DNA of 64,000 bases from Rubrivivax sp. (GCA_022843905.1 JALHMT010000018.1:48947-112946), one strand, 5' to 3'; positions 1 through 8,891 are shown, counted from the stretch's first letter. The notes: generated by a model from the letters alone, not told the origin. Made by a program: numbers and translations.

Positions 1-165
1 CTCGCCGCTGGACGGGATGGCACGCGTGATCAGGTCGCCGGCAGCAGCGCGCGACGCGGGCCAGGCGCCGGCGGCCAGCGCTGCGGCGGCGGCGGTGGCC
101 AGCCAGGCGCGGCGGGGCATGGCACCGACGCGAGCCGGGAGCTCAGGTCGATCGGCATCGTTCAT
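1..165 (-). CDS. Aldo/keto reductase, N-terminal part with Tat-like signal (runs off the window)
   Basis: The reverse strand reads in frame from an ATG at 165 to the left edge, so only about 55 residues are visible. A second in-frame ATG at 120 starts a Tat-like leader (MPRRAW, then an alanine/leucine-rich stretch ending near AAAG). The leader is followed by LITRAIPSSGE, which resembles the start of the mature domain in exported aldo/keto reductases (usually TRPIPSSGE before the first beta strand). Family knowledge says these are NADPH-dependent carbonyl reductases; the catalytic Asp/Tyr/Lys/His lie outside the window. The start could be 165 or 120. The assignment rests on this short segment alone. 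Confidence 0.5.
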   Translation of the reverse strand, partial: MNDADRPELPARVGAMPRRAWLATAAAAALAAGAWPASRAAAGDLITRAIPSSGE

Positions 166-277
166 GGCGGTCTTCCGGTGAACAGCAGAAGCCACATTCT
201 GGAACGCGGGCGCCCAGCGGGTGCGGCGCCGGGGCGCGACCGCATGGGCGGTGCGGGGATGCCGCCGGCTCAGCCGA

Positions 278-913
278 TCAGATCGCGAGCCGCCCCGCCC
301 CGTCGTAAGGCCAGGCCAGCCGGTGGACGCCGTAGAACAGCGCGCAGGCCCTGGGCCCCTGCAGCAGGTGCGCGCGACCCTGCATGAACACGGCAAACAC
401 GTCGCCGGCCTTGACGCCACGGTTGCGCGGCGAGAGCCAGTCGTCCTGGCAGCCGTGCTGCAGACGCGAGCGCAGCTGACGGTTGGCGGTCTGCATGAAG
501 ACGCGGGCCTCCGGTGTCAGCGGCCCGCGCTTGGCGCCGCCCTCGGGGGCGATGAAAACCTTGTCCCAGCCCGCCGGCGAGCGGCGCCAGACACTCATCA
601 GGTCGTAGTCCGACACCATGATGCGCCGCGCCGTCACCACCAGGCCCGACGAGCCGGTGTTGGCCTCGGTGGCCGCGGTCTTCGGGCTGAACACGCCGTG
701 CCAGGCACGCGACTGCGGCTTGGGACAGCGCACGACGATGAGCCAGCCCTGGCTGCTCAGCGACTCGAAACTGGCCATGTCGGCGGCGTCCATGCCCGAC
801 TCGCGCGACAGCACGATCAGCCGCTCGGCCACCCCCTCGCGGCGCCACTGCGTTTCGCGCTGGTGCTCGATCTGTTCCTGGATGCTGGCCTTCAGGCCGG
901 GTGCGTTCGACAA
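278..913 (-). CDS. Hypothetical protein with weak edema-factor/ExoY-like motif order
   Basis: A 211-residue soluble protein, if translation starts at the TTG at 913. That TTG follows a strong GGGGGAG ribosome-binding site by six bases. In-frame ATGs at 970 and 943 are alternatives that add up to 19 residues. There is no signal peptide or membrane segment. I do not recognise a family with confidence. It does carry, in order, SDYDLMSVW (near residue 101), RLQHGCQDD (near 151) and VFAVFMQG (near 172). This is the same order as DYDLF, NHGTE and the following strand in the anthrax edema factor/ExoY nucleotidyl cyclase fold. The first DxD and the His match known metal ligands. The downstream catalytic Asn position is Trp here, and the paired lysines of the WGP motif are not clear. 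Activity is therefore doubtful. Confidence 0.6.
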   Translation of the reverse strand: MSNAPGLKASIQEQIEHQRETQWRREGVAERLIVLSRESGMDAADMASFESLSSQGWLIVVRCPKPQSRAWHGVFSPKTAATEANTGSSGLVVTARRIMVSDYDLMSVWRRSPAGWDKVFIAPEGGAKRGPLTPEARVFMQTANRQLRSRLQHGCQDDWLSPRNRGVKAGDVFAVFMQGRAHLLQGPRACALFYGVHRLAWPYDGAGRLAI

Positions 914-1058
914 GGTGGTCTCCCCCTCTTCGCAAGCCCGCATGATGCCGCTTTGTGCCCGACCGGACATCCGCCCTTTGGGCGATGTCGACCGTTCTTC
1001 CGGTGCGGCACGCGCTGGTCACACAATGGGAATTCAATCATGCCCTCAGGAGCCCCCC

Positions 1059-1985
1059 ATGCAAGGCTGCGCCTTCGTCGACGGTGAGTTCGTCGCCCCC
1101 GAACACGCGAAGATCTCGATCTTCGACTGGGGCTTCCTGCATTCAGACGCCACCTACGACGTGGCGCACGTCTGGGACGGCAAGTTCTTTCGGCTCGACG
1201 ACCACCTCGACCGCTTCGAGGCCAGCCTGAGGGCGCTGCGGCTGGACCCCGGCGTCAGCCGCCAGCGCATGCGCGAGGTGATGCACGAGTGCGTGCGCCG
1301 CGCCGGGCTGCGCGAGGCCTATGTCGAGGTGCTGTGCACGCGCGGCCGGCCCGCGCCGGGCTCACGCGACCCGCGCAGCTGCACCAACACCTTCATGGCC
1401 TTCGCGATCCCCTTCGTGTGGATCGCCGACCCCGCCAAGCAGCGCCGCGGCATCGACCTGGTGGTGGGCACGCCACAGCGCATCCCGCCGTCCAGCGTCG
1501 ACCCGCGCATCAAGAACTACCACTGGATGGACTTCGTGATGGGCCTGTTCCAGGCCTACGAACGCGGCGGCGAAACCGTGGTGCTGACCGACGGCCAGGG
1601 CCACGTCACCGAAGGCCCGGGCTTCAACGTCTTCGCGGTGTTCGGCGGCGCTGCCGACCTGCAGGCCGCGCGGGTCGTGACGCCGGTGGCCGGCGTGCTG
1701 GAAGGCGTGTCGCGCCGCACCGTGATCGAGATGGCCGCGGCGGCGGGCTGCACGGTCGAGCAGCGCCTGCTCGACGTCGACGAACTGCGGCGTGCCGACG
1801 AGATCTTCCTCAGCACCACGGGCGGCGGCGTGATCCCCATCAGCCACCTCGACGGCGTGCCGGTGGCCGGCCGCAAGCCCGGCGATTTCGGGCCCGTCAG
1901 CGCGTTGCTGCAGGCCCGCTATTGGGCCTTGCACGAGGACCCGCGCTACGTCGAAGCCGTGCAGGGGCTGCCGGCCGCGCGCTGA
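1059..1985 (+). CDS. Fold-type IV (class IV) PLP aminotransferase, (R)-amine-transaminase-like
   Basis: A 308-residue cytosolic PLP enzyme. The ATG at 1059 follows AGGAG by six bases. Lys152, in RIKNYHW, is the expected Schiff-base lysine. TEGPGFNVF holds the glutamate that contacts the pyridine nitrogen, and STTGGGVIPI matches the phosphate-binding end. The family includes branched-chain, D-alanine and (R)-selective amine transaminases. The N-terminal third (FDWGFLHSDATYDV, then VWDGKFFRLDDH) follows the pattern I know from fungal (R)-amine transaminases (HSDLTYDVPSVWDGRFF) rather than the GDGVFETI-type motif of aminodeoxychorismate lyase or D-amino-acid transaminase. The substrate is inferred only. 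It stands alone, convergent with the chemoreceptor downstream. Confidence 0.85.
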   Translation: MQGCAFVDGEFVAPEHAKISIFDWGFLHSDATYDVAHVWDGKFFRLDDHLDRFEASLRALRLDPGVSRQRMREVMHECVRRAGLREAYVEVLCTRGRPAPGSRDPRSCTNTFMAFAIPFVWIADPAKQRRGIDLVVGTPQRIPPSSVDPRIKNYHWMDFVMGLFQAYERGGETVVLTDGQGHVTEGPGFNVFAVFGGAADLQAARVVTPVAGVLEGVSRRTVIEMAAAAGCTVEQRLLDVDELRRADEIFLSTTGGGVIPISHLDGVPVAGRKPGDFGPVSALLQARYWALHEDPRYVEAVQGLPAAR

Positions 1986-2006
1986 GGCCGGCGGGACGGG
2001 CCGACC

Positions 2007-3803
2007 TCAGAAGCTTTCCCAGTCGTCCGAGGCGCCGGCCGTGGCCGCGGGGGCGGGGGACGGGCTGGCGCTGCGCGCCGCGGGTGCGGCAGGCAGGGCG
2101 GCAGGCGCCCTGGCCGGGGCTTGCTTCAGCGGCGCGGCAGGTCGTTTCGACAACTGCGGCGCCGCAGGCGACACGGGTGCCGTCATGGCCTGGGAGATCA
2201 CGGCATGCGTCGTGGTGCCCTGCGCCTGAGACCGCGCCCCGCCAGGGGTGAGCTGGAACACGCTCACCAGTTCTGACAGGCGTGCGGCCTGGTGGCGCAG
2301 GCTCTCGGCGGCGGCCGCGCTCTCTTCGACCAGGGCGGCGTTCTGCTGCGTCACCTGGTCGAGCTGGCCCACGGCGTCGCCCACCTGGCTGATGCCGGCC
2401 GACTGCTCGGCTGCGGCATGGGAGATGCTGCCGATCATCTGCGTCACGCGCGACACCTGGTTCACGATCTCGGTCATCGACACCCCGGCGGCGTGCACCT
2501 GCTGCGTGCCGGCGTCGACCTTCTCGACGCTGGCGCCGATCAGCGCCTTGATCTCCTTGGCCGCGTTGGCCGAACGCTGGGCCAGGCTGCGCACCTCGCT
2601 GGCCACCACCGCGAAACCGCGGCCCTGCTCGCCGGCCCGCGCCGCCTCGACCGCGGCGTTGAGCGCCAGGATGTTGGTCTGGAAGGCGATGCCGTCGATG
2701 ACGCCGATGATGTCGGCGATCCTCTTGGACGAGGCGGCGATGTCCTGCATGGTGGCCACCACCTGCGACACCACTTCGCCGCCCTTGACGGCCGCGCCCG
2801 AGGCGTCGGCCGCGAGCTGGTTGGCCTGCACCGCCGTGTCGGCGCTGGCCTTCACGGTGACGGTGAGCTGCTCCATCGAGGCCGCCGTCTGCTGCAGGTT
2901 GCTGGCCTGTTCTTCGGTGCGGTGGCTGAGGTCGGCATTGCCGGTGGCGATCTGCGCCGAGCCGGTGGCGATGCTCTCGCTGCTCTGGCGCACCTGCCCC
3001 ACCACCTCGGCCAGGCGGTCGCGCATGTCGCGCAGGCCGGCCAGGATGCTGATGCTGTCACCGGGGCGGGTGCGGATCTCGACGGCCAGGTTGCCGGCGG
3101 CCACCTCGCGTGTGATGCCCACCACGTCGGCGGGCTCGGCGCCGAGCTGGCGCAGCAGGCCGCGCGTGATGACCCCGCCCGCGGCCACGGCCACCACGGC
3201 GGCCAGCAGCGCCAGCGCCAGCGTCGTCTTCACGGCGTCGGCGCCGAGTGCCTTGGCTTGCTCGCCCGCTTGCTGCATCTGAGCGGTCTCGTACTTGCCC
3301 AAGACCTCGATGGCACCGAAGTAGTCGTTCTGCGCCGACCTGGCCGTCTTGAGCAGGTACACACCCGCGGCGCCGCCGTTGCCCGACCGGACCAGGCTGA
3401 CGACCTCGTCGCGCGCCTGACCATACGCGGCGCGGGAGTCGACGATCTTCCTGAACAGCTCACGGGCTTCGGGCGTGACGATGGCCTTGTCCAGGCGGGC
3501 CAGGGCCGCGTTGTTCTCTTCGGCGGTCTTGTCCACGGCGGTCAGCGCAACACGCAGCTCGTCGGCATCGTTGGCAGCGATGATGGCGTTGCGCAGATTG
3601 CGCGCCTGCAGGCCCAGCGTCTCGCTCATGTCGGTGAGCAGGGCGATGGTCGCGTAGCGCTGGTCCACCATCTCGACGATCTGCTGGTTGATGCCCTGCA
3701 CCTTCACCAGGGCGACGCCGACGACGATGCCCAGCAGGGCGAGCACGCCGCCGAACCCGAGTCTCAGTTGGCTGGCCACCTTCATTGCACTGACGCTTTT
3801 CAT
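2007..3803 (-). CDS. Methyl-accepting chemotaxis protein (4HB sensor, HAMP, signalling hairpin)
   Basis: A 598-residue inner-membrane chemoreceptor. Transmembrane helix 1 spans about residues 14-34, followed by a helical periplasmic 4HB-type sensor to about 185, transmembrane helix 2 at about 190-212 and HAMP to about 265. The cytoplasmic hairpin tip reads [20 protein letters not shown] with [10 protein letters not shown]. The C-terminus is an Ala/Pro-rich linker ending DDWESF, similar to the NWETF pentapeptide that tethers the methyltransferase CheR in enterobacterial receptors. The ATG at 3803 has AAGGA just upstream; an upstream in-frame extension lacks a site. The ligand is unknown. No che genes are nearby, so it is an orphan receptor feeding a remote CheA pathway. 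Confidence 0.95.
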   Translation of the reverse strand: MKSVSAMKVASQLRLGFGGVLALLGIVVGVALVKVQGINQQIVEMVDQRYATIALLTDMSETLGLQARNLRNAIIAANDADELRVALTAVDKTAEENNAALARLDKAIVTPEARELFRKIVDSRAAYGQARDEVVSLVRSGNGGAAGVYLLKTARSAQNDYFGAIEVLGKYETAQMQQAGEQAKALGADAVKTTLALALLAAVVAVAAGGVITRGLLRQLGAEPADVVGITREVAAGNLAVEIRTRPGDSISILAGLRDMRDRLAEVVGQVRQSSESIATGSAQIATGNADLSHRTEEQASNLQQTAASMEQLTVTVKASADTAVQANQLAADASGAAVKGGEVVSQVVATMQDIAASSKRIADIIGVIDGIAFQTNILALNAAVEAARAGEQGRGFAVVASEVRSLAQRSANAAKEIKALIGASVEKVDAGTQQVHAAGVSMTEIVNQVSRVTQMIGSISHAAAEQSAGISQVGDAVGQLDQVTQQNAALVEESAAAAESLRHQAARLSELVSVFQLTPGGARSQAQGTTTHAVISQAMTAPVSPAAPQLSKRPAAPLKQAPARAPAALPAAPAARSASPSPAPAATAGASDDWESF

Positions 3804-3858
3804 GGGATCCTTGATGTGATTGAGCGCGCCGTCGGGCAAACGACCGCAGCACCGCTCA

Positions 3859-3866
3859 ATATCGGC
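3859..3866 (-). promoter_or_regulatory. Possible sigma-28 (FliA) -10 element of the chemoreceptor gene
   Basis: On the minus strand the bases read GCCGATAT, seven of eight matching the flagellar sigma-28 -10 consensus GCCGATAA, about 56 bases before the chemoreceptor ATG. The -35 side is poor (TTCA where TAAA is expected). Chemoreceptors are commonly under FliA, which makes the placement sensible, but the match covers only half the promoter. Confidence 0.3.
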
Positions 3867-3980
3867 CAAAACCATTTCGAATGAAGGCCGGAGAAGAAAT
3901 GAGTTTCAGGTTCGAGTCGGCGGGTCTGCCGTCTCAGCAAGCCTGCGAACCCGCCCAGCCCCGGACGCGAGACCCGAACC

Positions 3981-4556
3981 ATGCCGCTTCAGCACCATCT
4001 GCGCATCCAGGCACACGCCAACCGCCTGGCCAACCATCGCCTGCACGGCGCGATGTCGGCGCTGTCGCGCGACGAATTCCAGGCGCCCCGCACGGGCTTC
4101 TTCCCCAGCCTGGCGGCCACGTTGAATCACGTCCTGGCGGTGGACCAGTACTACATCGGTGCCCTGTACGGCCAGGCGGGCGGCGCCCTGGCCTGGGACC
4201 GCTTCGTGCCCGCCGACGACCTGGCTTCGCTGGCCGAGCGCCAGCGCCTGAGCGACGAGCGGCTGATCGCCTTCTGCGACGCGCTGGACGAGGCCGGCTG
4301 CGACGCCGACGTGGCCATGGAGCGCGGTGAAGGCCGTGTACAGCACGACCGCGTGGCGCATGTGCTGGCCCACCTCTTCATGCACCAGACACACCATCGC
4401 GGACAGGCGCACGCGATGCTGTCGGGCACGGCGGTGCAGCCGCCGCAGCTCGACGAGTTCCTGATGCCCAGCGAAAGCCACCTGCGCAGCGCCGACATGG
4501 CCGCGCTGGGCTGGAGCGAAGCCGAGGTCTATGGCGGCCCAGCGCTGCGGCCCTGA
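3981..4556 (+). CDS. DinB/YfiT-type four-helix metalloprotein
   Basis: A 191-residue soluble protein of the DinB superfamily. These are four-helix bundles that bind a divalent metal through three histidines, and many act as thiol S-transferases or have no known activity. The likely ligands are His50 in the ATLNHVLAVDQ helix and His135 and His139 in HLFMHQTHHRGQ, the typical HxxxHRGQ signature. Its length is normal for the family. The opposite-strand chemoreceptor starts 178 bases upstream, so the two are divergent. The substrate cannot be told from sequence. A second DinB domain occurs in the window, fused to an ArsR domain. Confidence 0.85.
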   Translation: MPLQHHLRIQAHANRLANHRLHGAMSALSRDEFQAPRTGFFPSLAATLNHVLAVDQYYIGALYGQAGGALAWDRFVPADDLASLAERQRLSDERLIAFCDALDEAGCDADVAMERGEGRVQHDRVAHVLAHLFMHQTHHRGQAHAMLSGTAVQPPQLDEFLMPSESHLRSADMAALGWSEAEVYGGPALRP

Positions 4557-4753
4557 ACGCACGGCCAGCACCTGCCCGTTCGAGACATCGGCTGCCGGCT
4601 GCCGCACACCGGCACCTGGCCCGGCCCCAGGATCAAGACCCCCGCGACCCCCTTGTTCATGCGATCCGGCGCGTGCGTCCTGCCTATGCTCGCGCACGCA
4701 CCCGGGCCGCTCACGCGCGCCCGCCAACCCCATCCCAGACGCCGGCCGCCCTC

Positions 4754-5041
4754 ATGAAACTCCTTGGAATCCCGCTTCGCAGACCCAGCTTCAACGAGGT
4801 CACCGCAGCCACCGTGATGGGTGCGGGTCTGTGGGTGGCCGGCATCGGGCTGATGAAGGCCCTGCGCGTCGACTTCTCGCCGGCCGATGCCGGCGCCCTG
4901 CTGCTGGTGCTGGTGTGGGCCTGCAACTCGGTGCGCCTGGGCATCCGCATCGAGCAGGGCCGGCGCCACCTGCTGGCCAACCTGGTGGTCAGCGCGCTGC
5001 TGCTCGGGCTGTACGAGACGGCGCGGGTCGTCGCCAGCTGA
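4754..5041 (+). CDS. Small two-helix membrane protein, unknown
   Basis: A 95-residue protein beginning MKLLGIPLRRPSF at the ATG at 4754. Hydrophobic segments at about residues 19-35 (ATVMGAGLWVAGIGLM) and 46-58, plus a third at about 75-90, suggest a small inner-membrane protein. There is a basic RIEQGRRH loop between the later segments. I do not recognise a family. It converges on the metallo-beta-lactamase-fold gene, whose stop lies eight bases beyond its own. The preceding 200 bases hold nothing I can identify. Confidence 0.6.
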   Translation: MKLLGIPLRRPSFNEVTAATVMGAGLWVAGIGLMKALRVDFSPADAGALLLVLVWACNSVRLGIRIEQGRRHLLANLVVSALLLGLYETARVVAS

Positions 5042-5048
5042 GATCGAT

Positions 5049-6167
5049 CTAGCGCAATCCCTTCCACCACAACACATTGCTGCGCGGCAGCCCGATGGTC
5101 AGCACCTCGCCGATCTCCGGCGTGGCCAGCGGCAGCCCCTGGGCCGCGGCCAGTGCCGACACCCGCTCCAGCGGGTCCTTCCAGGTGTGGAAGGCCAGGT
5201 TGAAGGTGCTGTTGTGCACCAGGTACAGCAGGCGGGCGCGCAGGTCCACGAAAGCCTGCACCGTCTCTTCCGGCGTCAGGTGCACCGCGGGCCAGTAGGG
5301 GTCGTAGGCGCCGTTTTCCATCAGGGCCAGGTCGAAGCCGTCGAAGCGCGCGCCGATCTGCCTGAAGCCGTCGAAGTAGCCGGTGTCGCCGCTGTAGAAG
5401 ATGCGCTGGTCTCCGCTCTGAATGACCCAGCTCGCCCACAGCGTGCGGTTGCGGTCCCACGGCGTGCGGCCCGAGAAGTGCTGGGCCGGCGTGGCCGTGA
5501 CCGTCACGTCGGCATGGCGGCCTTCCTGCCACCAGTCGAACTCCTCGATGCGCTGCGCCTCGACGCCCATCTCCTGCAGTCGCCGTCCGACGCCCAGCGG
5601 CACGAAGTAGCGCTGGACGCGCCCGTTCAGATGCTCGATGGTCGGCAGGTCGAGGTGGTCGTAGTGGTCGTGCGACAGGATCAGCCCCTCGATGGGCGGC
5701 AGCTCGCTCAGCGGCAGCGGCGGCGCATGGAAGCGCTTCGGGCCGGCAAAGCTCAAGGGCGAGGCGCGTTCGCCGAACATGGGATCGATCAGCCAGTAGC
5801 GGCCGCGCAGCTTGAGCAGGTGCGACGAGTGGCCGAGCCGCACGACGTGGTTGGCCGAGTTGTCCAGCGCGTCGAGGGCCGCGCGGTCGAGCGGCCGTAC
5901 CGGAATGGCATCGACCGGCATCGCCCCCGGGGGCGCGGCTGAGAGGAAGCGCGACCAGATCTTCCAGGCAGGCTGCGAAGGCTGGGCGCGCGGGTTGAGC
6001 GCATTCTGGAAGACGCAGCCCTCGACCGAGAACTGCGGTGACGCGGCGAGTGCGCGGTCGCAGGCTTGCGCGGTGGCGCTGCCGGGCCAGGCCAGGGCGG
6101 CACACCCCATGAGGAGGACAGCGGCGCTTCGGATCAGGCACTTTGGAACCGGGGGGTGTGTTTGCAC
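5049..6167 (-). CDS. Secreted MBL-fold metallohydrolase (UlaG/RomA-like)
   Basis: About 372 residues with a leader (IRSAAVLLMGCAALAWPGSATAQA) that predicts export. The metal site is intact: SHDHYDHLD (the HxHxDH motif), a later QHFSG histidine, SGDTGY with the bridging aspartate, and a C-terminal LVHNSTFNLAFHTW. The WIDPMFGERASP stretch before the motif is typical of the RomA/NAPE-PLD-like branch of the fold, whose members hydrolyse phosphodiesters or lactones or have no known role. The substrate is unknown. The start is uncertain: a GTG at 6167 places the signal peptide correctly but lacks a good ribosome site, while the next in-frame ATG (6398) would add 77 unlikely residues. Confidence 0.85.
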   Translation of the reverse strand: MQTHPPVPKCLIRSAAVLLMGCAALAWPGSATAQACDRALAASPQFSVEGCVFQNALNPRAQPSQPAWKIWSRFLSAAPPGAMPVDAIPVRPLDRAALDALDNSANHVVRLGHSSHLLKLRGRYWLIDPMFGERASPLSFAGPKRFHAPPLPLSELPPIEGLILSHDHYDHLDLPTIEHLNGRVQRYFVPLGVGRRLQEMGVEAQRIEEFDWWQEGRHADVTVTATPAQHFSGRTPWDRNRTLWASWVIQSGDQRIFYSGDTGYFDGFRQIGARFDGFDLALMENGAYDPYWPAVHLTPEETVQAFVDLRARLLYLVHNSTFNLAFHTWKDPLERVSALAAAQGLPLATPEIGEVLTIGLPRSNVLWWKGLR

Positions 6168-6387
6168 GGACTCGGCCGACGAAGCAAAGGAGAGGCTTGC
6201 GCCGCAGCATAACAAGAGACCGCGACGACTCGGCCCCCAGGCGCAGGCCAGCCAGGCCCCTGTTCGTCGCGCGGTGAACCCCGTGCATCGCGTCCGCTGG
6301 GTGGAAAAGCTTGCCCCGATGCGGCAGCGTCGCCGCGACCATCGCGGAGACCTGGGGACATCGGCTCGATGCCGTAGGATGGCATCG

Positions 6388-6870
6388 ATGAAGGACATGC
6401 TCGCCCTGTCGGCCCACCTGCCCGAGATTCAACTCGCGCCCGGCGAGGTGCTGGTGCGCGAGGGCGGCGCCGGCGGTGGGCTGTGGATCCTGGTCTCGGG
6501 GGCCCTGCGCGTGCGCAAGGGCGACACCGCCGTCAACACGGTGACCGCGCCTGGCTCGGTGATCGGCGAGATGTCGCTGCTGTTGAACTCGCCCTACAGC
6601 GCCACGGTGGAGGCCATCGAGGGTTCCGTGCTGCGCCACGAGGCCGATGGCCACGCGCTGCTGGGCAGCGACCCGGCCATCACGCGCCTGGTGGCCGTGG
6701 GCCTGGCCGAGCGCCTGAACCACGTCACCACCTACCTGGCCGACCTGCAGCATCAGTACGGCGACGCACCCGGCCTGAGCATGGTCGGCGAGGTGCTGAG
6801 CCAACTCGCCCAGCGCCAGATGCCTGCCGCAAAACCAGGATCCCTGCGCGACCCCGACCCGGATTACTGA
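6388..6870 (+). CDS. Cyclic-nucleotide-binding (Crp-type) domain protein without HTH
   Basis: A 160-residue protein that is little more than a cNMP-binding beta barrel. LAPGEVLVREGGAGGGLWILVSGALRVRKG, split by family convention into two strands and a turn, is followed by the phosphate-binding cassette region APGSVIGEMSLLLNSPYSATVEA. The usual Crp cassette GE(x)8R(S/T)A is here GEMSLLLNSPYSAT, with Tyr at the arginine position, so nucleotide binding is uncertain. A C-terminal helix follows but no winged helix. The ATG at 6388 has TAGGA eight bases upstream; another at 6379 overlaps that site. It is divergent from the MBL gene and ends at the first copy of the 50-bp repeat. Confidence 0.8.
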   Translation: MKDMLALSAHLPEIQLAPGEVLVREGGAGGGLWILVSGALRVRKGDTAVNTVTAPGSVIGEMSLLLNSPYSATVEAIEGSVLRHEADGHALLGSDPAITRLVAVGLAERLNHVTTYLADLQHQYGDAPGLSMVGEVLSQLAQRQMPAAKPGSLRDPDPDY

Positions 6871-6990
6871 GCCCGCGCGTGCGACGCCGGAAGGCGTTGC
6901 ACGGCTGGCGAAGGCCCGAGCCCGATTTCACGGGCAAGGGCTGAGCCCGCGCGTGCGACGCCGGAAGGCGTTGCACGGCTGGCGAAGGCC
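6867..6990. repeat. Two-copy 50-bp direct repeat with internal hairpin
   Basis: An identical 50-base unit occurs at 6867-6916 and again at 6941-6990, separated by 24 bases. Each copy contains GCGACGCC-GGAA-GGCGTTGC, an eight-pair stem (one G-T pair) closed by a GGAA loop, and a GCC...GGC-rich flank. The first copy begins with the stop codon of the cyclic-nucleotide-binding gene; the second ends three bases before the stop of the convergent ABC transporter gene. The position suits a bidirectional transcript end or a REP-like element. No U-tract follows the stems. Confidence 0.8.
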
Positions 6991-6992
6991 TC

Positions 6993-8891
6993 TCAGCCCC
7001 CTGCTTCACCCGCGGACGGCGGGTCGCTGCTGCTGGCTGCAGCAACCCGGCGATCCGTCGCCTGCGCGGGCGCGCCGCGGTACATCGCCGCGAACAGGGG
7101 CTGGCGCTCGCACAGCGCCTGCACGCTGCCGACATCGACCACCCGTCCACCCACCATGAAGGCCACGCGGTCGAAGTGCGGCAACAGGGACAGACGGTGC
7201 ACCGAAGCCACGATGCAGGCGCCGTCGAAGGCGTGCTCGATGCGCTCGTGCACGTGCGCTTCGATGACGGGATCGAGCGCGCTCGTCGGCTCGTCCATCA
7301 GCAGCAGCGAGCAGCCTCGCGCTGCCAGCACACCGCGTGCCAGGGCCAGCCGCTGACGCTGGCCGCCGCTGAGGTTGAAGCCGCGCTCGCTCATCAAGGT
7401 GTCCAGGCCCTGCGGCAGCCCGGCCAGCACCTCGTCGAGCGCGCTGACGTACACGGCCTGCTGCAGCAGCGCCGGGTCGAGCGCCTGGCCGAAATCGAGG
7501 TTCTCGCGCACCGTGGCTTCGAAGACTTCCGCCTCCTGCGGGATCAACGTGGACAGGGCCGCCGCATCACGTCGGCCGGGCTCGGCCGCGCCATCGATGC
7601 TGACCGCGCCGGACTGCGCGGCGTACAGGCCGGCCACCACGCGCAGCAGCGTGCTCTTTCCCGAGCCGCTGGGCCCGACCAGCGCCAGCCTCTCGCCGCG
7701 CCGCAGTTCCAGCGACACGCCGTGGATGCCGCCGCGCGTGGCGTGCTCGCCCGCCGCCGCGTGTGCGTAGGCCAGGTCGTGCAGCGTGATGCGCTGCCAG
7801 TCCGCAGGCAACGACAGGTCGGCGGCGGCGTGACCCGGCGCCGCCGCTGCGCCCGGGCCGGGCGGATTGCCGCGGGGCGCCTGATGGATCACGTCGGCGC
7901 TGCCGAAGTCGGCCTGCTTGCGCGCCAGGCCCTGGTAGTTGGCGGCCAGGGAACACAGCACGCCGGCAGCCTGCTGCGCGTACTGGTGCACCATGAAGAG
8001 GTTGCCGATCAGCAGCGTGGCACCGGCGGCCGCCCCGCCGGCCAGGGCGCCCGTGCTGCCGACGGCATAGATCATCACCAGCGCCCAGCCCAGCACCACG
8101 GTCGCCAGGTCCACGGTGCACCACTTCCACTCGTTGATCACGATGCTGCGCGACAGCGGCTTGAACACCGCCGCCAACCGGGCGTCGAGCAGCGCACGCG
8201 TGCTCTGCTGCAGGCGCAGGCTGGCCAGCGCCGAGATGTTGCCGATGAAGTCCAGCAGGCGTGCTGCATGCCGGCGCTCGGCATGGTTCTCTTCGCCGGC
8301 CAGCGCCATCAGGCGGCGGTCGAAGCCCAGCACCGCGGCGCCGATGAGCACGAAGCCGGCCAGCGCGACCGAGCCGGTCAGCGCCGACAGCCACCACAGC
8401 GCGAGCAAGGGGCCCCCCAGCTGGATGGCGCTCTGCAGGTAGACGAACTGAGTCTGCGTGAAGCCGTACAGCGCGGCGCTGGCCTGCACCACGCGGTGGT
8501 GCAGGTCGCCCGAGTGGTAACGGTCGTGCCAGGCCAGCGGCGCTTCCATCAGGCGGCCGTACAGGCGGTCGGTGACGCTGCGGCGCACCTGCAGTGCTGC
8601 GCCGCGTTCGAGCACCCGCGCCGGGCCGTGCAGCATCCACGACACGGCATGCAGTGCGATCGTCAGGCCGACCCAGGTCGCGGCGGTGGACATGCCGTCG
8701 CGGCCGCCGAGCTGGATCGCGTTGATGGCCTGCGCCGCCAGCCAGGGCAGTGCCAGCTTCAGCGCCTGCGAAGTGAACTGCAGGCCCAGCGCCGCGAGCA
8801 GCCTGGCACGTGCACCCCGGGCATGCAGCCACATCTGACGGTAGAGGTGGGAAAGTGGGGTGGCTGCGGCAACAGCGGAGGTCTCTGGCAT
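6993..8891 (-). CDS. ABC exporter, permease fused to ATPase
   Basis: A 632-residue half-transporter. The N-terminal region (about residues 25-320) has the six-helix exporter layout (for example LALPWLAAQAINAIQLGG, LVMIYAVGSTGALAGGAAAG). The ATPase domain follows from about 385: Walker A GPSGSGKSTLL, signature NLSGGQRQRLALARG and Walker B LLLMDEPTSALD, with the switch histidine in ASVHRLS. It probably works as a homodimer exporting a lipid, glycan or peptide. It sits at the edge of the glycan locus, divergent from a glycosyltransferase, so it is a candidate exporter for that glycan, though this is inference. The start at 8891 (MPETSAV) lacks a strong ribosome site but fits the first transmembrane helix. 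Confidence 0.9.
   Translation of the reverse strand: MPETSAVAAATPLSHLYRQMWLHARGARARLLAALGLQFTSQALKLALPWLAAQAINAIQLGGRDGMSTAATWVGLTIALHAVSWMLHGPARVLERGAALQVRRSVTDRLYGRLMEAPLAWHDRYHSGDLHHRVVQASAALYGFTQTQFVYLQSAIQLGGPLLALWWLSALTGSVALAGFVLIGAAVLGFDRRLMALAGEENHAERRHAARLLDFIGNISALASLRLQQSTRALLDARLAAVFKPLSRSIVINEWKWCTVDLATVVLGWALVMIYAVGSTGALAGGAAAGATLLIGNLFMVHQYAQQAAGVLCSLAANYQGLARKQADFGSADVIHQAPRGNPPGPGAAAAPGHAAADLSLPADWQRITLHDLAYAHAAAGEHATRGGIHGVSLELRRGERLALVGPSGSGKSTLLRVVAGLYAAQSGAVSIDGAAEPGRRDAAALSTLIPQEAEVFEATVRENLDFGQALDPALLQQAVYVSALDEVLAGLPQGLDTLMSERGFNLSGGQRQRLALARGVLAARGCSLLLMDEPTSALDPVIEAHVHERIEHAFDGACIVASVHRLSLLPHFDRVAFMVGGRVVDVGSVQALCERQPLFAAMYRGAPAQATDRRVAAASSSDPPSAGEAGG

Noticed and set aside
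4711..6804. Long open frames antisense to the MBL and neighbouring genes
   Set aside because: They contain no family motif, are Arg/Ala/Gly/Pro-rich as expected of off-frame reading in this G+C-rich DNA, and mirror genes with clear motifs.
6867..6990. CRISPR-like repeat
   Set aside because: Only two copies with a 24-base spacer, no leader and no cas genes in the window.
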